Shown: in pieces, positions 11,801 through 20,263 of the stretch | How the letters are laid out: every line of letters starts with the position of its first letter | Position numbering within the stretch: position 1 is the stretch's first letter | NCBI RefSeq assembly: GCF_958298935.1 | Contig: NC_084922.1 | Coordinates: 47,895,458 to 47,959,457 of the forward strand | Direction of reading: 5' to 3' | Length of the DNA stretch: 64,000 bases | Source: Phragmites australis | Lineage: Eukaryota > Streptophyta > Magnoliopsida > Poales > Poaceae | Notes under the pieces: generated by a model | Seen by the model: the letters and a program-made list of their open reading frames with translations, nothing else | Database searches by the model: none | Told to the model about the DNA's origin: nothing | Translations under genes and position numbers: made by a program

Positions 11801-12244
11801 AGTCCCCACCGGGGTAGTAAAAGCAGTTTTTTCCTCGTCCCCTACGGCCATGCGAATCTGGTGATACCCAGAGTTTGCATCTAGGAAGCATAAAAGATCA
11901 CATCCCGCAGTTGAATCTATGATTTGATCAATGCGAGGTAAGGGGAAGGGATCTTTAGGACAAGCCTTGTTAAGGTCGGTGTAGTCCACGCACATGCGAA
12001 GCTTGCCGTTGGCCTTCGGGACGATGACTGGATTTGCTAGCCAGTCGGGGTGGAGGACCTCTCGGATGAATCCGGCGTCGAGGAGCTTGCGGACCTGCCC
12101 GCGGATAAACTCCTGGCGTTCTGGCGCCTGCCGCCGGACCTTCTGCTTCACCGGGCGGGCGTCCGGACGCACAGCCAAGTGATGCTCGATCACCTCCCTA
12201 GGGATCCCGGGCATGTCGGACGGTTGCCAGGCGAACACGTCCAT
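8822..12244 (-). CDS. Gypsy pol: reverse transcriptase, dual RNase H, integrase
   Basis: The frame has 1,140 residues from the first ATG after the gag stop. RT (about 30-200) shows [44 protein letters not shown] and the catalytic YIDD. A decayed gypsy RNase H follows ([12 protein letters not shown].. LRHYF), with a Pro-rich insert of about 80 residues before it. The archaeal-like RNase H then starts at [18 protein letters not shown] and includes NNMAEYEGL and LVKGDSQLV. The integrase has an HHCC zinc site ([13 protein letters not shown].., [12 protein letters not shown]), a catalytic core ([35 protein letters not shown]) and a C-terminal WEGPF segment. It shares the reading frame of gag and is separated from it only by the amber codon at 12278-12280; eleven sense codons precede this ATG. 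Translation therefore probably needs read-through or a repaired copy. Confidence 0.95.
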   Translation of the reverse strand: MDVFAWQPSDMPGIPREVIEHHLAVRPDARPVKQKVRRQAPERQEFIRGQVRKLLDAGFIREVLHPDWLANPVIVPKANGKLRMCVDYTDLNKACPKDPFPLPRIDQIIDSTAGCDLLCFLDANSGYHQIRMAVGDEEKTAFTTPVGTYCYISMPFGLRNAGSSFQRAIRITLNSQVGRNVEAYIDDLVVKTRDRATLLEDLAETFNSLRSTRLKLNPEKCVFGVPAGKLLGFLVSGRGIEVNPEKIRAIEQMRPPVRLKEVQRLAGCMAALGRFISKLGERGLPLFKLLKKSGHFDWTPEAEQAFRDLKKYLTSPPVLVAPSQGEPLLLYVSATPQVVSVVLVVERDECSGPGAGSQLPEAPDHSPVLVAPPERGVEPEHTALPSQGIELECPANPDHTADPGSCGSPPGGATVRARRVQRPVYFVSEVLREAKTRYPQAQKLLYAVLIASRKLRHYFQAHKVSVVTTYPLGPILRNREGTGRVVKWAVELAEFDLHFVSRQAIKSQALSDFLAEWTPVPCVDPEEVSAYPGHGAPGYWVMHFDGSLSLKGAGAGVVLTSPTGEELRYVIQLHFRASNNMAEYEGLIAGLRAAVGLGIRRLLVKGDSQLVVNQVSKEYQCTDPQMAAYVAAIRKLEKRFDGLELRHIPRRDNAPADELSRLASSRARVPAGVFEERLARPSVLPAEQDEGETSNSIQGTPAVPSMGSPVRAPPSGECAVLAECSQDASWMSDIRGYLKERFLPEDEATAERVARQSKRYAIVDGDLYRRSTGGVLLKCISRAEGGDLLAEIHEGECGGHSSFRTLVGKAFRQGFYWPTALQDASELVRRCRACQFHAKQIHQPAQALHTIPLSWPFAVWGLDILGPFPRAVGGYAYLYVAIDKFTKWPEAVPVIKVTKSTALQFIRGITSRFGVPNRIITDNGTQFTSALFGDYCEDLGIKLCFASVAHPRSNGQVERANAEILKGLKTRTYDVLTKHGKGWVDELPAVLWANRTTPSRATGETPFFLVYGAEAVLPSELTLGSPRVHAYSEGEQEHQRRDDVDYLEERRRRSAVRAARYQQSLRRYHLRHVRARSLEVGDLVLRRIQSREGMNKLSPVWEGPFTVVAVPRAGSFRLATEEGQPLPNPWNIEHLRRFYP

Positions 12245-12277
12245 GTTAGCCCGGAGGAAGGCGACGAGCGCGCTTTC

Positions 12278-14527
12278 CTATTTGCGGCCCAGGTCGCTGC
12301 CGATACGGACAACCTGAGTAGCGTCTTCGCCCACCTCGACCTCCTTCGTTGGAACAGATGTGTCGGCGGCGAGTCGGGGTCTGGATGAAGAGGGTCCCGG
12401 GCCCCCTGAAGAGCCATCAGCCTCGGCTTGTGCTGAGACCAGGGCCATGTATGTTTGTTCGGCGCAGGAGACAGCGCCACCGGAGTCAGCGATCACGGAG
12501 ATAGAGCCTGCGGGGCCGGGCATCTTAACCGTAAGGTATGCATAATGCACGGCCATCATGAACTTGGCGAGCGCCGGACGCCCGAGGATGGCGTTATAGG
12601 GGAGAGGGAGCTCCGCGACATCGAAGAGGACGCACTCCGTACGAAAGTTATCCCGGCTCCCGAACGTGACAGGCAACTCAACCTGCCCGAGGGGCAGGGA
12701 GTGCCCGGCCGTTACTCCACAGAAGGGGAGTGACGGCTTTAGGCGTCGGGAAGATACTTGCAGCTTCTCAAAAGCCTCTTTGGAAAGGAGGTTGAGGCCG
12801 GCACCACCGTCAATCAGCACTCTGCCGACTTTAACATTGCAGACAGTGGGAGATACGACCAGAGGTAGCCGCCCCACAGCTGCAGTACTGACGGGGTGGT
12901 CGGCCATGCTGAACGTGATCGGAGCATCCGACCACCTCAGGGGTCTTGTGGCCTCCTCGCTCGGGGTTGCCGAGCATACTTCGCGCCGCATGACCTTGAT
13001 GCCACGGCGCGAGCAGGGTGTGTAGGCGCCTCCGTCGATGAAGGCGACCGCATGCTCAGGCTCCTGGAAGCCGAGCTCGGCATTGTTGGGAATGACCTCG
13101 GTATTGCCTCCCCCGCGGGACTCGTCGCGCTCCCTCTGGCGCTGCTCCACGAGTCCCTTGACCGTACGACACTCTGTGAGGTCGTGCCATCTGGTCAGGT
13201 GTATGGGACACCATTTACCTGGCTCGGGCCCCGCGGGAGCGGGGACCCTCGCTGGAATAGGAGCCCGGTCAAGGGCCGGGGCTCTTGCTGGAGCTGACGC
13301 GCTAGCCGGCGCTGGGGCCCTCGCGGGCGCAGAGGCCCGAGGAGGAGCCCGAGCAGGGGCCCTGACGGGGCGCCGATTGGCACCCGGCCGACGCTCTTGC
13401 CGGCGATCGGGCTCTTGCGGCTCCCCGTGAGCGGGGATTTGGGCTAGCTCAACGGGAGCAGCCTCGCGCTTCCTCCTCTTTTTCTTTTCCCGCTTATCAG
13501 AGCGGGAAGAACTTGGTCGATCGGAAGCGGGGCGAGGAGCATGCCATGCCCTGGCTTCCGCAGCTTTGGCGCACTTATCAGCCAGTGCGAAAAGTTCCGC
13601 AGGGGTCTCGATCTCGTGCGTACCTAGCTTCTCGAGCATCCGTTCATCACGTACGCCCTGCCGAAAAGCAACAATAACAGCATGGGGGGCCACTCGCGGA
13701 ATAGTGTTGCGAACCTGGCTGAAACGCTGTATGAATCGCCGTAGCGTCTCCCCTTCCTGCTGTTGGACGGCGTGGAGGTCGCACTCCAGCCCGGGACGTG
13801 CGAACGTACCCTGAAAGTTGGCCACGAATTGGTGGCACAGGTCGTCCCAGGAGCTGATAGATCCTGGGGGTAAGTTCATAAGCCAAGAGCGGGCGGAACC
13901 CCTCAAGGCAACATGAAAATAATTTACCATCACCTTTTCGCTGCCTCCGGCCGCTTGGACGGCCGTCGTGTAGATCTGGAGGAACTCGACGGGGTCGATG
14001 GACCCGTCGTACTTCTCCGGCAGCTCGGGGCGGAACTTGGAAGGCCACCTTACCCGACGGAGCTCGGCGGTGAAGGCACGGCAACCGGTGCCGTACCCCG
14101 CAGCACGAGCGGGGGTTCTTGGTGGCGAGGAACGGCGAGCCGGGGATCCCCGGTGGTCGTGGGCCGGGAGAGAGGAAGCTTGGTCCTCTGCCCCGACCCC
14201 CTGCCGGGTCTCCCGCTGACGCTCGAGAGTGACCCGGGCATCTTCGTGGCCCCTTCGCTCGTTGAGACGCAAACGGAGGTCCTGGGCTTCAGATACGTTC
14301 TGGGGGATGGCGCTCCGCCTGGAGACCCCTCGGCCCGTGCGGGTGTTGCCCGCTGAGGAGCCGACTCTGGCGGCACCGCGTTGAAAAGTGGCGCGAGGGC
14401 TCTCGGCCTGCACCTGGCGACGAGCAGTGCCGACCAAAGCGGCGACATCTTGCATCCACCGGCCTTCCGGAGTGTTTGGCGTGGCCCGAATGGGAGGGTG
14501 CCTGAGGAGGGCTTGCGCTGCAAGCAA
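12278..14527 (-). CDS. Gypsy gag and protease
   Basis: The capsid region (about residues 180-330) matches the retrotransposon gag family: FLQIYTTAVQAAGG, LRGSARSWLMNLP, LCHQFVANFQGTF, GETLRRFIQRF. A single zinc-knuckle-like motif follows a Pro/Ala-rich linker (WCPIHLTRWHDLTECRTVK). The retropepsin active site is VLIDGGAGLNLLSKEAF (ADG in place of the usual DTG/DSG triad, reading DGG here). The listed start is not an ATG. The same frame stays open upstream to a TAG at 14720-14722 and beyond it to an ATG at 14819-14821, so the true start is either that ATG (with an amber break) or an internal ATG at 14453-14455. The frame ends at TAG 12278-12280, right before pol. Confidence 0.9.
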   Translation of the reverse strand: MLAAQALLRHPPIRATPNTPEGRWMQDVAALVGTARRQVQAESPRATFQRGAARVGSSAGNTRTGRGVSRRSAIPQNVSEAQDLRLRLNERRGHEDARVTLERQRETRQGVGAEDQASSLPAHDHRGSPARRSSPPRTPARAAGYGTGCRAFTAELRRVRWPSKFRPELPEKYDGSIDPVEFLQIYTTAVQAAGGSEKVMVNYFHVALRGSARSWLMNLPPGSISSWDDLCHQFVANFQGTFARPGLECDLHAVQQQEGETLRRFIQRFSQVRNTIPRVAPHAVIVAFRQGVRDERMLEKLGTHEIETPAELFALADKCAKAAEARAWHAPRPASDRPSSSRSDKREKKKRRKREAAPVELAQIPAHGEPQEPDRRQERRPGANRRPVRAPARAPPRASAPARAPAPASASAPARAPALDRAPIPARVPAPAGPEPGKWCPIHLTRWHDLTECRTVKGLVEQRQRERDESRGGGNTEVIPNNAELGFQEPEHAVAFIDGGAYTPCSRRGIKVMRREVCSATPSEEATRPLRWSDAPITFSMADHPVSTAAVGRLPLVVSPTVCNVKVGRVLIDGGAGLNLLSKEAFEKLQVSSRRLKPSLPFCGVTAGHSLPLGQVELPVTFGSRDNFRTECVLFDVAELPLPYNAILGRPALAKFMMAVHYAYLTVKMPGPAGSISVIADSGGAVSCAEQTYMALVSAQAEADGSSGGPGPSSSRPRLAADTSVPTKEVEVGEDATQVVRIGSDLGRK

Positions 14528-14868
14528 CGCGCTCCCTGGGCTGGCCTCACTAAAAGCGAGCCTGCGCCGGGGCGGCGCCCGACGTGACCCAGAGGCGGAC
14601 TTAGCGGCCGGGGCCCCGACCGTCTGCTGGGGGTCGGAAAGTACACCGACAGCGGCGGCGCTGATAGGCCCAGCGCCCTGATCCCCTTGGGCGGGAAAGA
14701 CCGCACGCGCGGATGGCGGCTACCGCGGGTACGCAGCAGCGACGGGGCTTTCTTGGTCGTGGGGCAGCGTTCCGTCACTGGAAGTGGAGCCGGAACGCTG
14801 GAGACGGTGCCCACCTGCCATCTCTTCCTGTGGAGAAAAAAGGGAAACAAACAATCCAGGGATATTCC

Positions 14869-14886
14869 CCCCTACCTGGCGCGCCA
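14869..14886 (-). other. Primer binding site of gypsy element
   Basis: Two bases after the 5' LTR end (14889), the minus strand reads TGGCGCGCCAGGTAGGGG. It begins with TGG, the complement of a tRNA CCA end. I could not assign the tRNA by eye. The first ten bases are a perfect palindrome. Confidence 0.7.
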
Positions 14887-15337
14887 GCTGTCGGAGAGTG
14901 AACTCCTGTCGCAGGGATCCCGAGAGACCCCTCTTTAGAGATTCGGCCGGGGGGATGATCCTGGAAAGGCTTGTGTGGGAAATGAGTGGGAACGGAAGTA
15001 AATGCGATGGCTGGCGGGTACACCGGGTTTTTGGACAGGTTCGGGCCGCACGGAGGCGTAACACCCTACTCCTGTATGAGTGCTATATCTATCCTTGAAG
15101 GGGATTCTTCAAGAATATATCTGGTTCTAAGAGGAGAACTGTTTACAAAGAGCTGGAGGCTCTTATGTTCTAGCTTAACTCGAGCTGGTTCGAAAGTCTA
15201 TCGATTTATCTTTCGCCTGGCTCACCGGAGGTTGTTGGCTATCTGGTCTCTTGATCGTCTTGTGATCGGGGGCTGTTGTTTTCTTGTCCTTCGACTGACC
15301 TTTTTTTCCTCTCCTTTTCAGTGTTCTCCATCCTTTC

Positions 15338-15345
15338 CTTTTATA
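15338..15345 (-). promoter_or_regulatory. TATA box driving gag-pol transcription
   Basis: TATAAAAG on the minus strand lies about 1,015 bp into the LTR, downstream of the tandem G-box array. Transcription would start near 15310 and run leftward through R/U5, the primer site and gag. Confidence 0.65.
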
Positions 15346-15849
15346 GGTGTGCCGACCTCGACATATCCTGAATGGGAAAGAGGGGACGCGAATGCCCAGG
15401 TGCCACGGAGAAAGGCGTAATCATTTCATCTTGGCGAAGTGACAGGGGCGGTGGAGGAAAGGCGGCGCGCATTCAACCACCAGCCGCCGCGGGAGCTTCG
15501 GGGCGCTGTGAAAAGGGCCCACCGGACAGCCTCGGAGGTGCCCGGTGCGCCCACCCTGTCTTGTTCTCCTGCCAGGGCAGGGTGGCAGGCCGAACGCTTC
15601 GATTCTGGCAATGTTATCCCGAGGTGCGCAGGTAAAAACGGGACGGGACCCGTGCATTTAATGGACCCACGCCCCCCTGCCAGTGCATGGCAGGGTCTGA
15701 CACTGGGGCGTGGGCAGCCGAGAATATCAGGATGTCAGAATGTCAGGCCACGCGCGCCTATTAAATGCGGCATTGGGCCCTTGACTGGATGACACCCTGA
15801 CGACGGGGCCCTTCGAGTCTTTGAACGAGCTTGCGCGAACCTTCTGGGG

Positions 15850-16265
15850 ACCGAGTCCTCGGGGGCTGCCACGTGCAGCCCCGAGCACTCTCTCCCGAGC
15901 ACTTCGGCGGGGCCTTCGGGGCACCGAGTCCTCGGGGGCTGCCACGTGCAGCCCCGAGCACTCTCTCCCGAGCACTTCGGCGGGGCCTTCGGGGCACCGA
16001 GTCCTCGGGGGCTGCCACGTGCAGCCCCGAGCACTCTCTCCCGAGCACTTCCGTGGGACCTTCGGGGCACCGAGTCCTCGGGGGCTGCCACGTGCAGCCC
16101 CGAGCACTCTCTCCCGAGCACTTTGGCGGGGCCTTCGGGGCACCGAGTCCTCGGGGGCTGCCACGTGCAGCCCCGAGCACTCTCTCCCGAGCACTTTGGT
16201 GGGACCTTCGGGGCACCGAGTCCTCGGGGGCTGCCACGCGCAGCCCCGAGTACTCTCTCCCGGGA
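15850..16265. repeat. 73-bp tandem array, 5' LTR copy
   Basis: This is the same six-unit array as at 2895-3310, displaced by 12,955 bp and showing no difference by eye. Identical copy number in both LTRs fits a recent insertion. Confidence 0.95.
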
Positions 16266-16359
16266 CTCTGCTTCTACCTATCTTGCAGGGTGGTGATATG
16301 TGGTGGACGGCCGGTCTGGCCTCGGGACTTAGGGACCTCTGGTTCTAAATACACCGACA

Positions 16360-17012
16360 TATGGACTTCACCGGTTCTAAGCAACTCTGGCTTCCAATAT
16401 TACTTAGTCATTTTGGATGATTTTTCACATTATTGTTGGACCTTCCCCCTGCGCCATAAATCAGATGTCTTACCCACCCTTCATCATTTATTCGCATATG
16501 TCCACACACAATTATCTCTCTCCGTTCATTGTGTGCAAACAAACAACGATCGAGAATTTGACAACAACGTTGCACACTCGTTCTTTGCAGATCATGACAC
16601 TCTCCTTCGCCTCGCTTGCCCATATACCTCCCAACAACATGGCCGCGCTGAACACATCCTCCGCACCCTAAACAAAGGCGTCCGTACCATGTTGTTCCAT
16701 GCATCTGTTCCTCCATGTTTCTGGCCTAACGCCCTTGCCACATCCACCTACCTCCTGAATCAGCGGTCGTGTCATTCCCGGCAAAATTGCACTCCGTTCG
16801 AGCTCCTATTCACGACCTCACTAGACTACCAGCATCTTCGAGTGTTCAGTTGCCTGTGTTACCCCAACACAGCCTCCACCGCAGCCCACAAACTCGCCCC
16901 ACACTCCCTTCCATGTGTGTTCCTCAGCTACCCAACTGACACAAAGGGCTATCGCTGCTATCACATTGCTTTGCGACGCATCATTACATCTCGGCATGTC
17001 ACATTTTATTAG
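16360..17012 (+). pseudogene. Copia integrase fragment (right side of gypsy insertion)
   Basis: This continues the frame broken at 1933: WTSPVLSNSGFQYY, LDDFSHYCWTFPL, a catalytic-core segment around CVQTNNDREFDN, and RLACPYTSQQHGRAEHILR. The usual acidic residues are partly changed (TNNDREF where TDNGREF is expected), so catalysis is doubtful. The frame ends at an in-frame TAG (17010-17012) just before a segment (SFPFA) that normally continues the protein, so the stop is a nonsense lesion. Confidence 0.85.
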
Positions 17013-17505
17013 TCTAGTTTTCCCTTTGCTCAATCCACAAACACCTCGGTCGCGCTCAATCATCCATCCTCCCTTCCTATCCATCAGGACGTCATGCCTG
17101 TATCGTTCCTGCTCCACTTCCACCTCGCACTCAACAACCCAATCTGCCGCTTCCCTGGCAACCACATGTGCCTATGCCTGTGGCCAACCCAAACCCGCGT
17201 CAATCGGCAGACATCCCCACTGCGCCACCGCCAGCCCTTCACCATCCCATGGTTACTCGCTTACACGTTAGCATCCGTATTCCTAATACGCGGTACGTTG
17301 GGATCGCTTCCTCTTCCGACAATACCTCCTCACAAAATTCACTGATTCCCTCCACTGTTCGAGCTGCCCTTTGTGATCCCAACCGGCGTGCCGCCATGTC
17401 TGTTGAGTACGACGCGCATCTTGGACACTAGTTCCCTGACCACACAACACTAACATCATTTCAGGGGAATGGATCTTCAAACACAAACTCAAGCCAGACG
17501 GTTCA

Positions 17506-18894
17506 TTGGAGCGCTACAAAGCATGGTGGGTGGTCCGTGGTTTTACTCAACGCTCCGGCCTCGACTTCCATGACACTTTTGCGCCGGTTGTCAAACCTGG
17601 CACCATTTGGACCGTCCTTCACCTCGCTGCCTCTCGCCAGTGGCCTGTACACCAGCTCGATGTGTCCAATGTGTTTCTGCATGGGACATTAATTGAGTGT
17701 GTGTATTGCCAACAACATGTCGGCTTCATCGACGCACATCATTCGAACTTTGCTTGCCTTTTGAACAAGTCCCTTTATGGTCTTTGTCAGGCCCCTTGCG
17801 CATGGTACCAGCGGATTACTGCGTTCCTCACCAGCCTCGGCTTCGTCTCCACGTGGTCAGACTCCTCTCTCTTCGTTCTTCGCCACGGCACCGACCTCGC
17901 CTATCTGCTCCTGTACATTGATGACATTGTGTTGACGACTTCTTCAAGCACCATTCTTCGCCATGTTATCAGTCGTCTGCACTCCGAGTTCGAATTGAAG
18001 GACCTCGGCCCCCTTCAATTCTTCCTCGGTGTTCAGGTTCGTTGCACGCCATCAAGATTTTTCTCAATCAAGAGAAATATGCACTTGATTTCCTTGAACG
18101 TGCTGGCATGTTCAATTGCAAGCCTGCATCCACGCCTGTCGACACGAAGCCCAAACTTTCTGCTTCCGTTGGCACACATTCCACAGACGCATCGTTGTGC
18201 TGCAGCATCGTTGGTGCTCTTCAGTATCTAACCCTGACTCGCTCCGATCTTGCTTATGTTGTCAACCAAGCTTGCCTCCATATGCATGCCCCCCTCGGAC
18301 GTCCATTGGGCTCTAGTCAAACGTATCCTCCGATATGTTCATGGCATTGTTTGCCGCGACTTATCCATCTATGCATCAACCACCAATGACATTGTTGCCT
18401 ACTCTGATGTTGACTGGGCCGGATGTCCTGATACACGTTGCTCAACGTCTGTCTATTGTGTTTTCCTCAGAAACTCTTTGGTGTCCTGGTCCAGCAAAAG
18501 ACAACCGATAATGTCGCATTCAAGTGCTGAGACGGAATATCGAGGGGTTGTGAACATGGTTGACGAATGTTGTTGGCTTCATCAACTCTTCACCGATCTT
18601 CACTCCGGCGTCAGCAAGGCAACTATTGTTGACTGCGACAATGTGTCTTTTGTCTACCGATCTGCAAACCCTATCCACCACTGTCGAACCAAGCACGTCG
18701 AGCTGGATGTTCACTTTGTCTGTGAAAAAGTCGTGATCGACGAACTTCGTGTCCTGCACATTCCCACAACGCACCAATTCGCGGACATTATGACCAAGGG
18801 ATTCCCTTGTTCGTTGTTTGAGACCTTTTGTTCCAATCTTTGCATCTCAGATGGCGCCAACGCAATGATTGTGGGGGTGTTGAGGGAGCACTAA
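17506..18894 (+). pseudogene. Copia reverse transcriptase and RNase H, frameshifted
   Basis: The RT begins in the frame at 17506 (GFTQRSGLDFHDTFAPVVK, LDVSNVFLHG, LNKSLYGLCQAP, catalytic YIDDIVLT). Around 18040-18060 the protein moves to the frame used by KIFLNQEKYALDFLERAG and GALQYLTLTRSDLAYVVN. Near 18290-18300 it moves again to the frame with VKRILRYVHG, DWAGCPDTRCSTSVYCV and HSSAETEYR. The RNase H ends at TAA 18892-18894. Two frameshifts plus the integrase stop make the polyprotein non-functional. Confidence 0.85.
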
Positions 18895-19142
18895 CTCCAC
18901 GACTGAAGATATTCATGGCAGCAACCACTGCTCCTGTCTGCTAATTCTTCGAGTCTTCAGTTGTTCTTCAGTTATCTCCTGTGATTGCACCCCATCAATT
19001 CGGTTGTACTATCAGCTAGATTATAGGATCAGTAGCTATTGAATAGGAGAGTTCGATAGATCTCCTTCAGGTCTTGTACTCAATATATATATACATCAAC
19101 TTTCAATCAATATATTCACGTCGAGCATATCTACTTGCTACA
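18878..19142 (+). repeat. Probable copia 3' LTR
   Basis: It starts TGTTGAGGGAGCAC directly after a GTGGGGG purine tract and overlaps the end of the RNase H frame, as in many copia elements. It ends at ...TACTTGCTACA (19142). At 265 bp it fits a small copia LTR. The matching 5' LTR is not in the window, so the ends are inferred from TG..CA and the purine tract. Confidence 0.6.
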
Positions 19143-19632
19143 ACCAGACCTTCCGATAAGTAGATCATCCCGAACGCCCATTTTCAGCTTTTCTGTTAAA
19201 TGCCTCTGAACACCAGATCATCCGATGTTCAAATCTTCCGAACACCTGACCTTCCGGTGCTCATCCTCTCTTAACATCGGACCTTCCGATATGTGAAAAA
19301 AATCACACATCCTGCACTTAAAAGACAACAACTTCCTATTCTATTTTTGGTTTAATCATAAACATAAACATGATTATACAATCTAAAAATGATCAAACCA
19401 AATTAACACTTTATTAATCGCTCATTACGTATAAACGAAGACACATCTCAACTTAATTTCTTATACTGTTAAATACTAATTGGCCTGTCGCTATCACACT
19501 CTTAGCAGCCGGTTAAAGCTAATTTCTTTTCTTCAGCTTAAAGTGTCTGCCATTATAACCCTGATCATCCTCATGTTCTGTGCACATTCAGTCACCATTG
19601 CACATTAGCATCAGTCTCACTCTCACTGATAA
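19143..19632. other. Repeat flank with CCTTCCG/GATCATCCG motifs, no gene
   Basis: About 19150-19300 carries several copies of short motifs such as ACCTTCCG and GATCATCCGA; the remainder is AT-rich. It resembles the repeat left of the copia element. No coding region is seen. Confidence 0.4.
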
Positions 19633-19922
19633 GGCCTGTTTATTAGAGTTTTTTCTTATTCAAATTTTCTGTGGAGAGTGATTTTTTTTAAAAGTGTTTC
19701 TGTAGCTGAAAGTTATTCTCTAGAATAAATTATATGGGAAAAATGATTATGTACGAAAAGTGAGTTAGGTGAAGCTGTTTTTCAGCTCCTCAGTTTCTAG
19801 TTCATTTTAAATAATCACTCCTATAAATTTTACTCAAAAAATTAAAAATTAAAAGCTACTGTACAATAGAGCTTTTCTATTTCCAGCTAAAAAACTACTA
19901 TAAAAACTCTGCCAAACAGACC
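19633..19922. mobile_element. MITE, probably hAT-like
   Basis: It starts GGCCTGTTTATTAGAGTTTT and ends AAAACTCTGCCAAACAGACC, which are imperfect inverted repeats of the grass GGCCTGTTTGGCAGAG type. CACTCTCACT lies close to both ends and may derive from the target duplication, although five extra bases separate it on the left. It sits about 340 bp upstream of the NPF start codon, within its promoter region. Confidence 0.65.
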
Positions 19923-20263
19923 CACTCTCACTCTCTAAGTTGATACATAGCCCCAGCCACCAGTCTTTTCCACAGAGCTACACGGCAAAAATATCAAGAA
20001 CGTAGGGTGAAGCTGCAAAGCAAGAGCAGCATATCGATCAGTCCGAGGCAAAGGTCTGTTTCTTGAAACATTTTTCTTTGTGATCAGTAACAAGAGTTTG
20101 CAGCATATACATTGATTCCGATCTCACTCGCCTTTCGATGTTTCTGAAATGGCTTCGTTTGCAATCACCACCGTCAGAATCATCTTTGCTTGCACCTGTG
20201 TTCGACTCAAGAAATTTTGCACCTGCAGTGTAACTTTCCAGGATCTTCTGAACTGCTGGAACC

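Larger units (their letters stand above)
1934..16359 (-). mobile_element. Nearly intact Ty3/gypsy element of the Tat lineage
   Basis: The element is 14,426 bp with two 1,471-bp LTRs, a 5-bp TATGG duplication, gag-protease and pol on the minus strand, and an extra gene on the opposite strand between pol and the 3' LTR. The pol order protease, RT, RNase H, integrase is Ty3/gypsy. No chromodomain is seen at the integrase end. An RNase H of the archaeal-like type follows a degraded gypsy RNase H, and the opposite-strand gene has a PF04195-like domain; both are typical of the Tat group (Grande, RIRE2 and relatives). The LTRs differ at one base (G at 2159, A at 15114), which implies a very recent insertion. 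In-frame amber codons at 12278-12280 and 14720-14722 are the only obvious lesions in the gag-pol frame. Confidence 0.95.
14889..16359 (-). repeat. Gypsy 5' LTR (element orientation)
   Basis: This is the upstream LTR for gag-pol, 1,471 bp, with the 73-bp G-box array at 15850-16265. In element orientation it starts TGTCGGTGTATTTAG and ends TCTCCGACA. It is followed on its outer side by the TATGG duplication (16360-16364). Confidence 0.97.
1581..19142 (+). mobile_element. Decayed Ty1/copia retrotransposon, split by a nested gypsy element
   Basis: Pieces of a copia polyprotein lie at about 1600-1933 and 16360-18894, followed by a purine-rich tract (18871-18877) and a likely LTR (18878-19142). 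Domain order is pre-integrase, integrase, reverse transcriptase, RNase H, which is the copia order. If 1934-16359 and one copy of the TATGG duplication are removed, the reading frame runs straight across the join, so the gypsy element landed inside an integrase codon run. The 5' LTR and gag are not recognisable upstream, so the element is 5'-truncated or too diverged. Stops and frameshifts show that it is dead. The exact left end is uncertain. Confidence 0.85.
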
